Assembly: GCA_002435755.1 (NCBI GenBank)
Contig: DIYH01000004.1
Span: forward strand, 62,001-126,000
Length of the DNA stretch: 64,000 nt
DNA from: Flammeovirgaceae bacterium UBA6059
Lineage (GTDB): Bacteria > Bacteroidota > Bacteroidia > Cytophagales > Cyclobacteriaceae
Direction: 5' to 3'
Positions 9,701 through 17,978 of the stretch are shown piece after piece. Under the pieces are notes generated by a model that worked only from the letters and a program-made list of their open reading frames with translations, did no database searches and had not been told where the DNA came from. The number at the start of each line of letters is the position of its first letter. Positions within the stretch are counted from its first letter, which is position 1. The position numbers and the translations under genes were made by a program.

Positions 9701-9875
9701 AACTAAAGGAGAAAAGGATCTCTATCAGGAGCTAAACAAGATGTGGATGGAACGCAGGACCCCTATGGAAAAAGTCTTGAATGAAGACATACCCGCCTTC
9801 AATGAGCTACTAAAGTCAAAGGGAGCCGAATACATAGCACCCAAAGAAAAGAAGGAAGAAGAAGTAGGATCATAA
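6705..9875 (+). CDS. Secreted VPS10/sortilin-like BNR beta-propeller protein
   Basis: 1056-aa exported protein. The signal peptide MKITKLFALLLCLSVTLPG-IAQ may start at any of three nearby Met codons (the first, MSILMMK, is taken). The first 700 residues are built from repeated BNR/Asp-box motifs of the form S-x-D-x-G-x-x-W: KTEDAGLTWK, KSTDAGKTWTN, RSTDGGANWEL, KSTDGGDTWNK, RSDDSGASWK, TKDGGSSWQN, KSTDYGATWSQ and SFDGGAKWTKW, giving a sortilin-like ten-bladed propeller. The last 200 residues are acidic and helical (coiled-coil-like, VRQMQQVRDQVGDWMGRM). Such proteins are widespread in Bacteroidota and usually annotated only as glycosyl hydrolase or VPS10-domain protein; no catalytic residues are identifiable. 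No T9SS tail is seen. A terminator follows. Confidence 0.85.
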   Translation: MSILMMKITKLFALLLCLSVTLPGIAQRKKKSSAPEGKTYDEKLFNAQEWRNIGPFRGGRSLTSSGVVGDPLTYYMGTAGGGVWKTEDAGLTWKCVSDDYFTATSIGAISVSESDPNVVYVGTGEAAIRGVMTSHGDGVYKSTDAGKTWTNVGLEKSSQISEISIHPNNPDIVYVAAQGNPYGPNPERGVYRSTDGGANWELVHFVSESAGACNMSMDMNNPRILYAAFWDHDRDPWYVRSGGEGSGIWKSTDGGDTWNKIVKGLPELMGKIGVSVSRANSNVVYAIVEADNEKGGLYRSDDSGASWKHQTNNRLLHTRSWYYMHVFADPNNENLVYVLNAPFMKSIDGGKTFSMIMVPHGDNHDLWINPANSDNMVSSDDGGATITFNGGKSWTPLENQPTAQFYRVNADNRFPYWVYGGQQDNTTVAIPSRTDGFAITPYDWTRGVGGGEAAHIAFDPDNPKYLYSSNITGMMDEYNQETGKTKAIKPWPIDDLGEPTDEMRYRYNWNPPVIVSKHDPSVIYYGSNVLHKSTNRGVVWDDISEDLTRNDPEKLGKTGGPITNEGAGGETYHTLMSLAESPHDANVIYTGADDGLVHITKDGGSSWQNISPGPEGIINSIDISTHDPATVYITMMRYKLSDFKPYIYKSTDYGATWSQIERDIPVGAYARVVREDPSRKDLLYAGTERGLYISFDGGAKWTKWQANLPIVPITDLMVHQNDLIVATHGRAYWIMDDIKPLHQVTDAVANSKAFLYEPKDVVKTSGFNFFFPMPGVGKNPYGGASIKYYISEIPEGDSIAVKLEIMDQSGNVIRSMVSDSKDKSNVISKKEGMNVAKWDLKVDNLEPAKGVYVMSFTGTAMKGYTVGPGTYTAKLTYGDIEQTQSFAVVQDPRDEASASDIAEQQDMVKKIYDDIANLYEGVRQMQQVRDQVGDWMGRMEDDEDIQDQGKELKEKIDEVEGTLISPKQTTFQDVINFRSQLDHQLHNLMNTIDGNTPPVTKGEKDLYQELNKMWMERRTPMEKVLNEDIPAFNELLKSKGAEYIAPKEKKEEEVGS

Positions 9876-9898
9876 AAAAGAAGGCCAATAACCTTTTA

Positions 9899-9938
9899 GC
9901 CCGGGCTAACCCTTAACATAGGTTGCCTGGGCTTTTCT
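9899..9938 (+). terminator. Rho-independent terminator after VPS10 gene
   Basis: The left arm AGCCCGGGCTAACC (9899-9912) pairs with GGTTGCCTGGGCT (9922-9934), with one bulged T and one G-U wobble, and is followed by TTTT then CTGCTTTTT. It lies 24 bp after the stop of the VPS10 gene. Confidence 0.8.
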
Positions 9939-10038
9939 GCTTTTTACAGCTCTGTCAAAGTCCCGACACTTATCGATAGTGTTACTATCAATAGCGGCGA
10001 TCAGGCGTTATAAAGACCAACTAAAACTGTTAACCGCT

Positions 10039-10503
10039 ATGAAATATTTAATCTTAACTTCAATCGCCATTACACTATTATCTAGCTCTGTTTTTGCTCA
10101 ATCATTTTCGTACTACAGTTGTGCAAATGATGAGATAGCCTTCGAAAGTTATGATCTGGTCAGTTACTTTTCCAGCTCCCCTGTCAAAGGCAAACCTGAA
10201 TATGCAGTGGAATATGATGGTCTGACATTGCTCTTCAGCACATCAGAGAACCGTAATGCCTTTATTGCCGATCCGGAGAGATACATGCCTCAGTATGGTG
10301 GCTGGTGTTCAACAGCCATGGCCCTTGGCGTGTACAATCAACCGGACTATTCTATGTGGGATATTCAGGATGGAAGACTATTGTTCTTTGAAGTGAAAGC
10401 CTTTTTCAATGGTAAGACTCAATGGATGAAAGACCCGGATAAGCACTTGATATTGGCTGATCGACATTACAGAATAAGTACTCAGCAGTTGGCAGAGCGA
10501 TAG
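10039..10503 (+). CDS. Exported YHS-domain protein
   Basis: 154-aa protein starting at the ATG at 10039, which begins a good signal peptide (KYLILTSIAITLLSSSVFAQ); an in-frame ATG at 9979 would add 20 polar residues and is disfavoured. The body is a YHS-like domain: IAFESYDLVSYFSSSPVKG, then YDGLTLLFSTSENRNAF and DPERYMPQYGGWCSTAMA. Homologues are small periplasmic proteins in Bacteroidota and Proteobacteria, suspected of metal or copper binding by analogy with other YHS domains; the Cys in GGWCS is a candidate ligand. Function is otherwise unknown. Monocistronic, with terminators on both sides. Confidence 0.82.
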   Translation: MKYLILTSIAITLLSSSVFAQSFSYYSCANDEIAFESYDLVSYFSSSPVKGKPEYAVEYDGLTLLFSTSENRNAFIADPERYMPQYGGWCSTAMALGVYNQPDYSMWDIQDGRLLFFEVKAFFNGKTQWMKDPDKHLILADRHYRISTQQLAER

Positions 10504-10521
10504 AAGTCTTCAGAAAGGACA

Positions 10522-10556
10522 AAACAAGCCAGGCGAAAAAATCACCTGGCTTGTTT
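10522..10556 (+). terminator. Perfect 12-bp hairpin terminator after YHS gene
   Basis: AAACAAGCCAGG (10522-10533) and CCTGGCTTGTTT (10545-10556) are exact inverted repeats around an 11-nt A-rich loop, 18 bp after the YHS stop codon. The U-rich tail is short (TTGTTTGGTT), but position and stem strength support termination. Confidence 0.7.
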
Positions 10557-10647
10557 GGTTATACTTCAAACATTGGTTTGAACGGCTCACACGATCTATT
10601 GTTAATTAGATGGTAAAAGACTTGACAACTAAGGATTTTAGCCAATT

Positions 10648-10701
10648 GGGTTAAGGGCTATTAGCAGAAGTATTGTTTGGTTGGAAATACCCAACCATGC
10701 G
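10648..10701 (+). promoter_or_regulatory. Leader repeat before DUF4249 copy 1
   Basis: A 54-bp segment ending at the start codon that aligns without gaps to 15175-15228 before DUF4249 copy 2. Both begin GGGTTAAGGG and end in a nearly identical block, here GTTTGGTTGGAAATACCC then AACCATGCG. In this copy GGTTGG (10679-10684) and CCAACC (10691-10696) can pair directly before the ATG, but that pairing is not kept in copy 2. It may be a conserved promoter/translation-initiation region or only a remnant of duplication. Confidence 0.5.
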
Positions 10702-11989
10702 CCATTTTTTCATCTTAACCGCTCTCCTTCTGATTGGATGTGTGGAAACCTTCGAAGGAGATTTTACCAGCAGTAGCTCCAACAACATTGTAATTACAGG
10801 AGGAATTACCAATTATGAAATGCCTGAAGTCCGTATCTATTTTTCGGCCCCAATTGGAGTGGGTGTACCTCCTCCTCAACCAGTTCATGAGGCCAATGTC
10901 TATATAGAGGACGATGCAGGAGTTCGGATACCAATGGAAGAAGTCGCAGATCAATTAGAGCGAGACTCTTATTTTTTTCCAGATCCAGCCCCTGAGCCGG
11001 ATGGTTTTGCAACCTGGGAAGACTACCTCGAGGTATTCTGGAATATCGATACACTAACGGAGACAGTCAACACAAATTTCAGGTATGAGCCTGTCGACAA
11101 ACAATTTAGAGGTAAAATAGGAAAGTCTTACAAACTGACTGTCGAACTACCCGATGGGCCTAGGTATGAGTCCTCACCTCAGATTTTGACATCTTCTCCG
11201 CCGATCACAAATGCATATGCTGAAGTTGAAAAAGGCAATATCATCAATGAATTGGGAAATGAGGAAAGCGCCCATTGGTGGAATGTTTTCGTAGAAACAA
11301 CAACAAGCCCTGACCAGGAAACTCATCTCAACTGGAGGTATAAAGGGGTTTTTGAAGTTGAAACTTTCCCTGAAGAGTACTGCGAAAGTGATGGAGCTAT
11401 TTGTAATCGTGAAGTAGGAACTGAAAGAAGAAGAGTCCCACCCGGCTGTTGCAAGTATTGTTACATCACGGAGTATGGATCAGATTTTCCACTGGCCCAA
11501 TCTAGTGAAGTGGCTGCAGGCAGGGTTGTCAGACAGATAGCTAAAATACCCGTAACAGCTTCCAAGATCTACAACTACTACAAGCTTGATATTTATCAGC
11601 TTTCGGTTACACCTGAAGTCTATCAATATCTCGACTTGCTAAACAGACAAATTACGGCGCAAGGAACCATATTTGATCCCGTTCCTGCTCCACTTAAAGG
11701 AAATATGCTTAATGTAGAAAATTCTTCAGAAACAGCGTTAGGCATGTTTTATGTAGCCGGAATGAGTTCAACGCAGCTCAACCTGACTCGTGATGGCATA
11801 GAATTTCAGTTTAGTGATTACCGTTTTCCTAACGACTGCCGACAATTCGAAAATAGCAGCAACGAGCGACCCTCCGACTACATTTCTGGTAATGACAATC
11901 TATGCTACAATTACTATGCGGACGAATGGCATTCGTGCGACCAATGCTATGATATTGTCCACCAAACTTGGTCAGCATGCCCAAAGTAA
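10697..11989 (+). CDS. DUF4249 surface lipoprotein, copy 1
   Basis: 430-aa DUF4249-domain protein. The frame is open from a TTG at 10673, but the ATG at 10697 begins a classic lipoprotein signal (LLLIGC). After the lipid Cys, VETFEGDF is acid-rich, as in Bacteroidota lipoproteins exported to the surface. The core repeats family features: IVITGGITNYEMPEVRIYF, FRGKIGKSYKLTVELPDG and a cysteine cluster PPGCCKYCYITEYG. The C-terminus has NDCR and CYNYYADEWHSCDQCYDI ending in WSACP. DUF4249 genes normally sit beside a TonB-dependent receptor and may cap or assist it; none is present here. This copy is separated from three paralogues by padR and a permease gene. Confidence 0.88.
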   Translation: MRHFFILTALLLIGCVETFEGDFTSSSSNNIVITGGITNYEMPEVRIYFSAPIGVGVPPPQPVHEANVYIEDDAGVRIPMEEVADQLERDSYFFPDPAPEPDGFATWEDYLEVFWNIDTLTETVNTNFRYEPVDKQFRGKIGKSYKLTVELPDGPRYESSPQILTSSPPITNAYAEVEKGNIINELGNEESAHWWNVFVETTTSPDQETHLNWRYKGVFEVETFPEEYCESDGAICNREVGTERRRVPPGCCKYCYITEYGSDFPLAQSSEVAAGRVVRQIAKIPVTASKIYNYYKLDIYQLSVTPEVYQYLDLLNRQITAQGTIFDPVPAPLKGNMLNVENSSETALGMFYVAGMSSTQLNLTRDGIEFQFSDYRFPNDCRQFENSSNERPSDYISGNDNLCYNYYADEWHSCDQCYDIVHQTWSACPK

Positions 11990-12133
11990 TCCCGCTGTAT
12001 TTAGGAGCACTACCCTGTCAACTAGCCATATAAGGGCTTCCTATTCATGAATAAGCTGTAGTAACCAAGCATTCAAATTTGGTTTTTATAACCTTTGTCT
12101 ATTTGTTTCGTAAATGAAGGCAAAATAAATTGA

Positions 12134-12466
12134 ATGAAGGGAAGCTATTTAGGAGAGTTTCAAGAGATCGTACTTCTGGCCGTGATGGCACTACAGGGTC
12201 AAGGGTATGGTGTCAATATCCAGGAAGAACTAAAGAAGAGAATCAATCGAGATATAAGCCGTGGAGCTTTACATAGTGCTTTAGTAAGACTCGATGAAAA
12301 GGGCTTTGTAAAGTCGTCGATGGGTGGAGCTACCGCGGTGCGAGGTGGTCGGCCAAAGCGATATTATGAAGTAACACCCAGCGGCAGAAAAGCCCTTGAA
12401 GAAGCACAACAGCTTCGAAATCAATTTTATAGATCTATGCCCGACATAGTCGTAAACCTGCAATAA
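12134..12466 (+). CDS. PadR-family transcriptional regulator
   Basis: 110-aa PadR-like winged-helix protein: GEFQEIVLLAVMALQGQGYG at the N-terminus, then a helix-turn-helix with ISRGALHSALVRLDEKGFV, and a wing with GGRPKRYYEVTPSG. Its last codon abuts the start of the permease gene (TAA directly followed by ATG), the standard arrangement in Bacteroidota in which a PadR repressor is cotranscribed with an FtsX-like permease carrying a prefix domain. It probably represses this operon in response to an unknown ligand or envelope signal. Confidence 0.92.
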   Translation: MKGSYLGEFQEIVLLAVMALQGQGYGVNIQEELKKRINRDISRGALHSALVRLDEKGFVKSSMGGATAVRGGRPKRYYEVTPSGRKALEEAQQLRNQFYRSMPDIVVNLQ

Positions 12467-15136
12467 ATGCATCAACCTCCATCACTATATACCAAGTTGT
12501 TGAAGTGGTTTTGTCGTGAATCGCTTTACGACGAGCTGCAAGGTGATCTAGAGGAGGTTTTCTACTCCAACCTTGAGGCTATTGGATACGCTCATGCAGC
12601 CAAAGTATACAGAAGAGAAGTTATCCAGCTTTTCAGACCTAGCGTCATCAAAAAAACTCAAATAAAGATGCCAGCAAACAATCTGCTCCCTCATTACTTG
12701 AAGACGACCTTTCGAAATCTAGTATCGAATAAAGTCAGCACAGCTATCAGTCTTTTTGGCCTTACGGTTGGAATAGCTACCAGTGCATTTATATTTCAAT
12801 TCAATCAATATGAAGAGAGTTATGATGCCTTCCACAAAAAGGCCGTTAACATATACAGAATTCAAAATAATATAGTCTCGAGCACCTCCGGTGAAGTCTT
12901 ATCAGAAAGAGCAGCCACATTCTACGGAGCGGGCCAAACGATCGTAGAGGAAATAAATGAAGTAGTAAAGTCTACGACCGTCTGGGATGCAGACGGCATT
13001 TTCACTTACGACAACAATCCTATCAAAGAAGAAAAAATACTTTACACAGATGCCTCCTTTTTTGAAATATTCGATTTCCCACTTACAACCGGCAATGCCG
13101 CTGATTTGGGGTCCCCAGGTAGTTTGTTCATATCTGAGTCTATGGCGACCAAGATGTTTAATGATCAAAACCCTATGGGAAAAATCATTCGTTATGATGG
13201 ACTAAGAACCAACACATCATTTACGCTAGAGGTGAAAGGGGTCTTTAAAGACCTCCCGCCCAACAGCTCATTTGAAGCGGAAGCCATCGTTCCTTTGGCT
13301 CAACTTCATAATCATCATGTCCAAAATTCGCCGTTTGGGATTCCATTCGAACAGTATGTATGGCGCTGGAATGAATTTTATACCTATCTGGAAATAGACC
13401 CAAAGGCTAAAAAAAGTGCTGTGGAGGAGAAGGTCAATCAATACTATCATAAGTATCGAGCGACTTATGATGAAGCCAATGGTCGCCATCAGAGCATCGT
13501 GCTTCAAAACTTACCTGATATACACTTAAGACCTGGCCTATTTGCCGAGTTGTCACCTACGAGTGATCGCGATATGATCAGGTTTTTTTACCTCATAGCG
13601 GTACTTATCCTTCTCATCGCCTGGATCAACTACATCAATATGTCCACAGCGGTAGCAGTCAAGAGAGCGAGAGAAGTTGGGGTGAGAAAGGTCCTGGGAG
13701 CTGTAAGAAAGCAGCTTGTTGTTCAGTTTTTACTAGAGTCACTAGTAGTGAACGTGATCGCCACTATTCTTGCGGCGATATTGATCATCGCAGTAGCTCC
13801 TTTTTCTGTAACATTTCTGGATAAAGACATTTTCCATCTGCTACCGCAAATGTCTTCATTCTGGATACTGGTTAGTGCAAGCCTGCTCATTGGATCGTTA
13901 CTGGCTGGATTCTACCCTGCCATTATCCTGTCATCGTTCAGACCGGCACAAGTACTCAAGACGTCATTGAAGTATACACCTCAGGGCATTCTGCTAAGAA
14001 AGGGTTTAGTGATCTTTCAATTCACCATTGCTTCTTTTCTTCTTTCTGGAGCCATTGCGGTTCAGTCGCAGTTAAAATTCATGTTAGAGCAAGATCCCGG
14101 ATTCAATATGGATCGAACTCTAGTCATCGAAACACCTCCTGGGGTATTCAGAGACTCCACCTATCAATCGAGAATCCGTAGCTTTCTCAACTTTGTCGAC
14201 AGTCAAAATGGTGTTGAGATCACAAGTACCTCCAGCCTTGTGCCAGGTCGCTTAAACCGATGGAGTGGGGCAGCCAGCTTGTCCAGCAATCCAGATCAGG
14301 AGTCAGTCTATATGAGTCGCATGAGCATGGGCCCAAACTTCGTTGACGTTTATGGTCTTGACGTGATAGCCGGACGAAACTTCAGGCAAAAAAATGGCTA
14401 TGACGCCAGTGGGAAAGCGCTTGTCAATACTACTGCCGCCAAAAATCTAGGATTCGATGAACCAGAACAGATTCTGGGAGAGACCCTTCGTCTCATGCCC
14501 AGCATAAGGCTGGAAGTGATTGGAGTAGTGGCTGATTATATCCAAAATGACATGCATTCTGCCATTGCTCCTATGCTTATTCAACTCGACTCTACGGAGA
14601 GTGGATATTTCGTATCTGTCAAATTTAATGGAGACCCAAAAAGCCTACTTACTGAGTTAGACACTGAATACAGTCGACTATTTCCTAGAAATCCTTTCGT
14701 TTATCAATTTCTGGATCAGTCATACCAGTCACAATATGAAGCGGATCAAAAATTTCAGCAGATATTCAATTTCTTCACTTCTATCGCCATTCTGATTGCA
14801 TGCCTTGGCCTCTTCGGTCTATCCATGTTTATGGTAGTACAAAAGCGCAAGGAAGTGAGTATAAGGAAAGTGTTAGGAGCATCTCAGCTCGGACTAGTTA
14901 GCAGGTTATTAAAAGAATATTGGCAGCTGATAGGGTTAGCGATGATAGTAAGTATTCCAGTCTCCTGTCTAATGGTCAATGAATGGTTAGATAGCTTTGC
15001 CTATAGAACGGAGATAAGCCTGGCCACCTTTCTTATCCCTATGATCTTGCTCAGTGTCATTGTGCTCCTAACAGTCAGCCAAAGCACCATTCTGCTCATC
15101 AATGCCAGCCCAATTAAGAACTTGAGAAACGATTAG
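12467..15136 (+). CDS. PadR-coupled FtsX/MacB-type ABC permease
   Basis: 889-aa ABC transporter permease. The first 65 residues are a soluble 'permease prefix' (KWFCRESLYDELQGDLEEV) found on permeases encoded beside PadR. Then comes TM1 (about 91-112), a large MacB_PCD periplasmic domain starting ESYDAFHKKAVNIYRI, and TM helices 2-4 with the FtsX signature (KRAREVGVRKVLGAVRKQL, near residue 400). A second half repeats TM, periplasmic domain and the signature QKRKEVSIRKVLGAS. No ATPase gene is adjacent, so the MacB/LolD-like ATPase must be encoded elsewhere. Transports of this type handle lipoproteins, peptides or envelope stress; the substrate is unknown. It sits between DUF4249 copies 1 and 2, which suggests insertion into the array or a functional link. 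Confidence 0.9.
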   Translation: MHQPPSLYTKLLKWFCRESLYDELQGDLEEVFYSNLEAIGYAHAAKVYRREVIQLFRPSVIKKTQIKMPANNLLPHYLKTTFRNLVSNKVSTAISLFGLTVGIATSAFIFQFNQYEESYDAFHKKAVNIYRIQNNIVSSTSGEVLSERAATFYGAGQTIVEEINEVVKSTTVWDADGIFTYDNNPIKEEKILYTDASFFEIFDFPLTTGNAADLGSPGSLFISESMATKMFNDQNPMGKIIRYDGLRTNTSFTLEVKGVFKDLPPNSSFEAEAIVPLAQLHNHHVQNSPFGIPFEQYVWRWNEFYTYLEIDPKAKKSAVEEKVNQYYHKYRATYDEANGRHQSIVLQNLPDIHLRPGLFAELSPTSDRDMIRFFYLIAVLILLIAWINYINMSTAVAVKRAREVGVRKVLGAVRKQLVVQFLLESLVVNVIATILAAILIIAVAPFSVTFLDKDIFHLLPQMSSFWILVSASLLIGSLLAGFYPAIILSSFRPAQVLKTSLKYTPQGILLRKGLVIFQFTIASFLLSGAIAVQSQLKFMLEQDPGFNMDRTLVIETPPGVFRDSTYQSRIRSFLNFVDSQNGVEITSTSSLVPGRLNRWSGAASLSSNPDQESVYMSRMSMGPNFVDVYGLDVIAGRNFRQKNGYDASGKALVNTTAAKNLGFDEPEQILGETLRLMPSIRLEVIGVVADYIQNDMHSAIAPMLIQLDSTESGYFVSVKFNGDPKSLLTELDTEYSRLFPRNPFVYQFLDQSYQSQYEADQKFQQIFNFFTSIAILIACLGLFGLSMFMVVQKRKEVSIRKVLGASQLGLVSRLLKEYWQLIGLAMIVSIPVSCLMVNEWLDSFAYRTEISLATFLIPMILLSVIVLLTVSQSTILLINASPIKNLRND

Positions 15137-15174
15137 TTCACAAAACCAAAGCTTCAAGGTCATATCAGGTTGAA

Positions 15175-15228
15175 GGGTTAAGGGGCAGAAACTGAAACGG
15201 TGTTTGGCTAGAAATAACCAATCATGCG
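15175..15228 (+). promoter_or_regulatory. Leader repeat before DUF4249 copy 2
   Basis: Gap-free 54-bp counterpart of 10648-10701. It begins GGGTTAAGGG and ends GTTTGGCTAGAAATAACC then AATCATGCG at the DUF4249 copy 2 start. The last 26 bases agree with copy 1 at 22 positions. It lies between the permease stop and copy 2, so copy 2 probably keeps its own promoter. Confidence 0.5.
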
Positions 15229-16498
15229 TCATTTCATCTTCTTAACCTTTTGGCTTCTGGCCGGATGTGTTGACATTTTCGAGGGAGACTTTACAAGTAC
15301 TAACTCCAACCGTATCGTGATCACTGGGGGAATCACTGATTATGAAACTCCTGAGGTACGAGTTTACACTGCTATACCTTTCAGCGAGTCTTCTAAAGCT
15401 CCGCCTTTTATCTCCGAAGCTCTTGTTTGGATAGAAGATAGTGATGGTATCCAGTATCCCATGGAGGTAGTTAACGATTCTCGAGCTAGAGAATATCATT
15501 TCTTTGCAAATGAGGATCCTGACAATGAATCACCAAATTTTGCAGAGGAGTTCTGGGACATTGATACAAGTTTGCAAATCATTCAATCGAACTATCGGTA
15601 TCAGGCTGTCGACAAAAGCTTTAGAGGACAAATAGGAAGCACCTATACGCTCAAGATCGTATTACCTGATGGTGAAAGATATGAATCAACACCTCAGTTG
15701 TTAGCGGCATCACCACCAATCAAAAGTGTTTATGCGGAATACGAAAACCTTAAGAGGATAAACGCATTGGGCAATGAAGAAAACGATCCCAAGTGGAACA
15801 TATTTATTGAATCAGAAAAGGGTAGTGAAAGTGATCTGAATCTTACCTGGCGATACAAGGGAGTATATGAGTTCGAGACCTTTCCGGAAGAATACTGCGA
15901 CCAGCCTGACAATGATTGTGACCCTGGACCAGCTCATCCGAGAATAGTCCCTCCCGGCTGCTGCAAATACTGTTACGTAACCGAATATGGTCAAGATATT
16001 CCTACAGCATCGCAAAATACGGTCCACAAAAAGGTAGCATCAGTCTCAGTAACTTCTGCCAAGATCTATAGCTACTATAGCCTGGATGTCTATCAACTAT
16101 CAATTTCAAAAGAGGTACACGATTACCTTGAAAGACTAAACCAACAAATAACAGGTCAAGGGACCATTTTTGACCCCACACCTAATCCAATTGTAGGCAA
16201 TATCGCTAACAGTGAAACGGCTGGAGAAAACGCACTAGGGATGTTTTATGCGGCAGGTGTGTCTAAGACACAGCTAAACCTTACCGCCAAAGACGTTGAC
16301 ATAAGATTTTCTGAAACTCGGATACCTAATGACTGTAGGCTAGCCAATAATAGTACAGACCAAAAGCCCAAAAACTATGTATCAGGTAATGTCAATCAAT
16401 GCTATCACTGGTGGACTGACTCATGGCAAGATTGTGATCAGTGCTATGATATCGCTAAAGGGACTTGGTCAAAATGCCCCGAATGGGAAGTAGGGTAA
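15224..16498 (+). CDS. DUF4249 surface lipoprotein, copy 2
   Basis: 424-aa DUF4249 lipoprotein starting at ATG 15224 with lipobox LLAGC and acidic post-Cys stretch VDIFEGDF. It keeps all landmarks of copy 1: IVITGGITDYETPEVRVYT, SFRGQIGSTYTLKIVLPDG, PPGCCKYCYVTEYG, and the terminal NDCR and CYHWWTDSWQDCDQCYDI segments. It differs mainly in the loop before FFANEDPD, which is shorter. It is the first of three directly adjacent paralogues that follow the permease; spacing to copy 3 is 100 bp with a small hairpin. Ligand and partner unknown. Confidence 0.88.
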   Translation: MRHFIFLTFWLLAGCVDIFEGDFTSTNSNRIVITGGITDYETPEVRVYTAIPFSESSKAPPFISEALVWIEDSDGIQYPMEVVNDSRAREYHFFANEDPDNESPNFAEEFWDIDTSLQIIQSNYRYQAVDKSFRGQIGSTYTLKIVLPDGERYESTPQLLAASPPIKSVYAEYENLKRINALGNEENDPKWNIFIESEKGSESDLNLTWRYKGVYEFETFPEEYCDQPDNDCDPGPAHPRIVPPGCCKYCYVTEYGQDIPTASQNTVHKKVASVSVTSAKIYSYYSLDVYQLSISKEVHDYLERLNQQITGQGTIFDPTPNPIVGNIANSETAGENALGMFYAAGVSKTQLNLTAKDVDIRFSETRIPNDCRLANNSTDQKPKNYVSGNVNQCYHWWTDSWQDCDQCYDIAKGTWSKCPEWEVG

Positions 16499-16505
16499 TC
16501 ATGCC

Positions 16506-16525
16506 AGACCTAGCAGCGCAGGTCT
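16506..16525 (+). other. Short hairpin between DUF4249 copies 2 and 3
   Basis: AGACCT (16506-16511) and AGGTCT (16520-16525) are an exact inverted repeat with an 8-nt loop, 7 bp after the copy 2 stop. There is no T-run, so it may be an mRNA-stabilising or attenuating hairpin rather than a terminator. Confidence 0.35.
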
Positions 16526-16598
16526 AATATGATTGTCCAATCCTCCTATTGTTAGGGGTTGCCAGTAAAATGTTTGTTTCAATCAAAATCCTATCGAA

Positions 16599-17903
16599 AT
16601 GCGATTTACTTTCTTCATAACATTGATTCTTTCCAGCTTAACAAGCTGCACTGAAATATTCGACGGAGAGTTCACCAGTACAGGTTCGGATAGAGTAGTC
16701 ATTACTGGCGGCATTACTAACTCAGAAGTCCCTGAAGTGCGCGTTTACACTTCAGTCCCCTTTGGTGCAGGCGGCCTTACTCCCCAACCTATCCGTGATG
16801 CCGATGTATGGATCGAAGACGACAATGGTAAAAGAATTCTCATGGAGCCTACAGAGGATATTCGAGAAAGAGAATTTCTCTTTTTTGCCGACCCAGCTCC
16901 AATGATTGAGAATTTCACTAGCTCAGAAGCATATTTAGAAGTATTCTGGGATATAGACACGCTAATCGAATCCTTTAAGTCAAACTTCAGATATGAAGCC
17001 ACAGATAAATCCGTGCGTGGCGAGATCGGACGTACTTATACGCTGTTTGTAGAACTAGAAGATGGTACAACATATCAATCTACACCACAAATCCTCATCG
17101 CTTCACCTCCTATCGGAAATGCCTACTCTGAGTACGAAAAAGGTCAAAGCATTAATGAGCAGGGCAATGAGCAAAACGAGCATTATTGGAATGTTTTTGT
17201 GGAGACACCAGTTGGCCTCGGTGATGACGTATTCCTGAGTTGGCGATATAGAGGTGTTTATGAAGTAGAAACTTTCCCCGAAGAGTACTGCGATCCGCCG
17301 AGTATAGACTGCAATCCGGGAATTGCACATCCTCGAGAGGTACCTCCAATATGCTGTAAGTATTGCTACGTCACCGAGTATGGTGCACAGTTCAATACTT
17401 CAACTTCTACGGATATACCAAACAGTCAAATACAAAAACAAATCGCATCCATTCCGATCACCTACGATAAAGTCTATAATTATTACATGTTGGAAATCTA
17501 CCAGCTGTCTGTTTCCGAAGAAGTCTATGACTATCTCGATTTAGTTGATCAGCAGATTACCGGGCAGGGTACTATCTTTGACCCCACTCCCGCAACAATA
17601 GACGGAAACATCAGCAACTCTTCAAATGGTCAACAAGCTTTAGGCATGTTCTACGCTGCTGGCGTCACTAATGCACGACTAAATCTTAATCGCTCAGGCA
17701 TATCAGCACAGTTTACACCTACCCGCTTTGCTAATGATTGTCGATTGGTCAATAATAGTACAGACGAAGCACCTGAAGGCTACATTTCAGGCAAACAAAA
17801 TCAGTGCTTCAATTATTACAATTCGGTTCTTGGTTCTGGTTGGCACGAATGTGACCAATGTTATGATTTCGTTACCGGAAATTGGTCAAAATGTCCAGAG
17901 TAG
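16599..17903 (+). CDS. DUF4249 surface lipoprotein, copy 3
   Basis: 434-aa paralogue. Signal peptide with lipobox LTSC followed by TEIFDGEF. Shared landmarks are VVITGGITNSEVPEVRVYT, SVRGEIGRTYTLFVELEDG, ICCKYCYVTEYG (PPICC in place of PPGCC), QQITGQGTIFDPTPA, and the C-terminal NDCR, CFNYYN...ECDQCYDF and WSKCPE. The C-terminal loop is slightly longer than in the other copies. Encoded 100 bp after copy 2 and 75 bp before copy 4 on the same strand, so cotranscription is likely. Family function is unproven; surface exposure beside TonB receptors is the usual expectation. Confidence 0.88.
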   Translation: MRFTFFITLILSSLTSCTEIFDGEFTSTGSDRVVITGGITNSEVPEVRVYTSVPFGAGGLTPQPIRDADVWIEDDNGKRILMEPTEDIREREFLFFADPAPMIENFTSSEAYLEVFWDIDTLIESFKSNFRYEATDKSVRGEIGRTYTLFVELEDGTTYQSTPQILIASPPIGNAYSEYEKGQSINEQGNEQNEHYWNVFVETPVGLGDDVFLSWRYRGVYEVETFPEEYCDPPSIDCNPGIAHPREVPPICCKYCYVTEYGAQFNTSTSTDIPNSQIQKQIASIPITYDKVYNYYMLEIYQLSVSEEVYDYLDLVDQQITGQGTIFDPTPATIDGNISNSSNGQQALGMFYAAGVTNARLNLNRSGISAQFTPTRFANDCRLVNNSTDEAPEGYISGKQNQCFNYYNSVLGSGWHECDQCYDFVTGNWSKCPE

Positions 17904-17978
17904 TCGTCCTTGCATTGCTGGCTATCAGGTAAGGGCATATCACAGCAGAACTGTTTTGAGATAGATCAATACCTAATC

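Noticed and set aside
6705..9875. Sialidase assignment from the BNR/Asp-box repeats
   Set aside because: Asp-boxes alone are shared by sortilin-like and photosystem assembly proteins; the sialidase Arg triad and FRIP motif are not visible.
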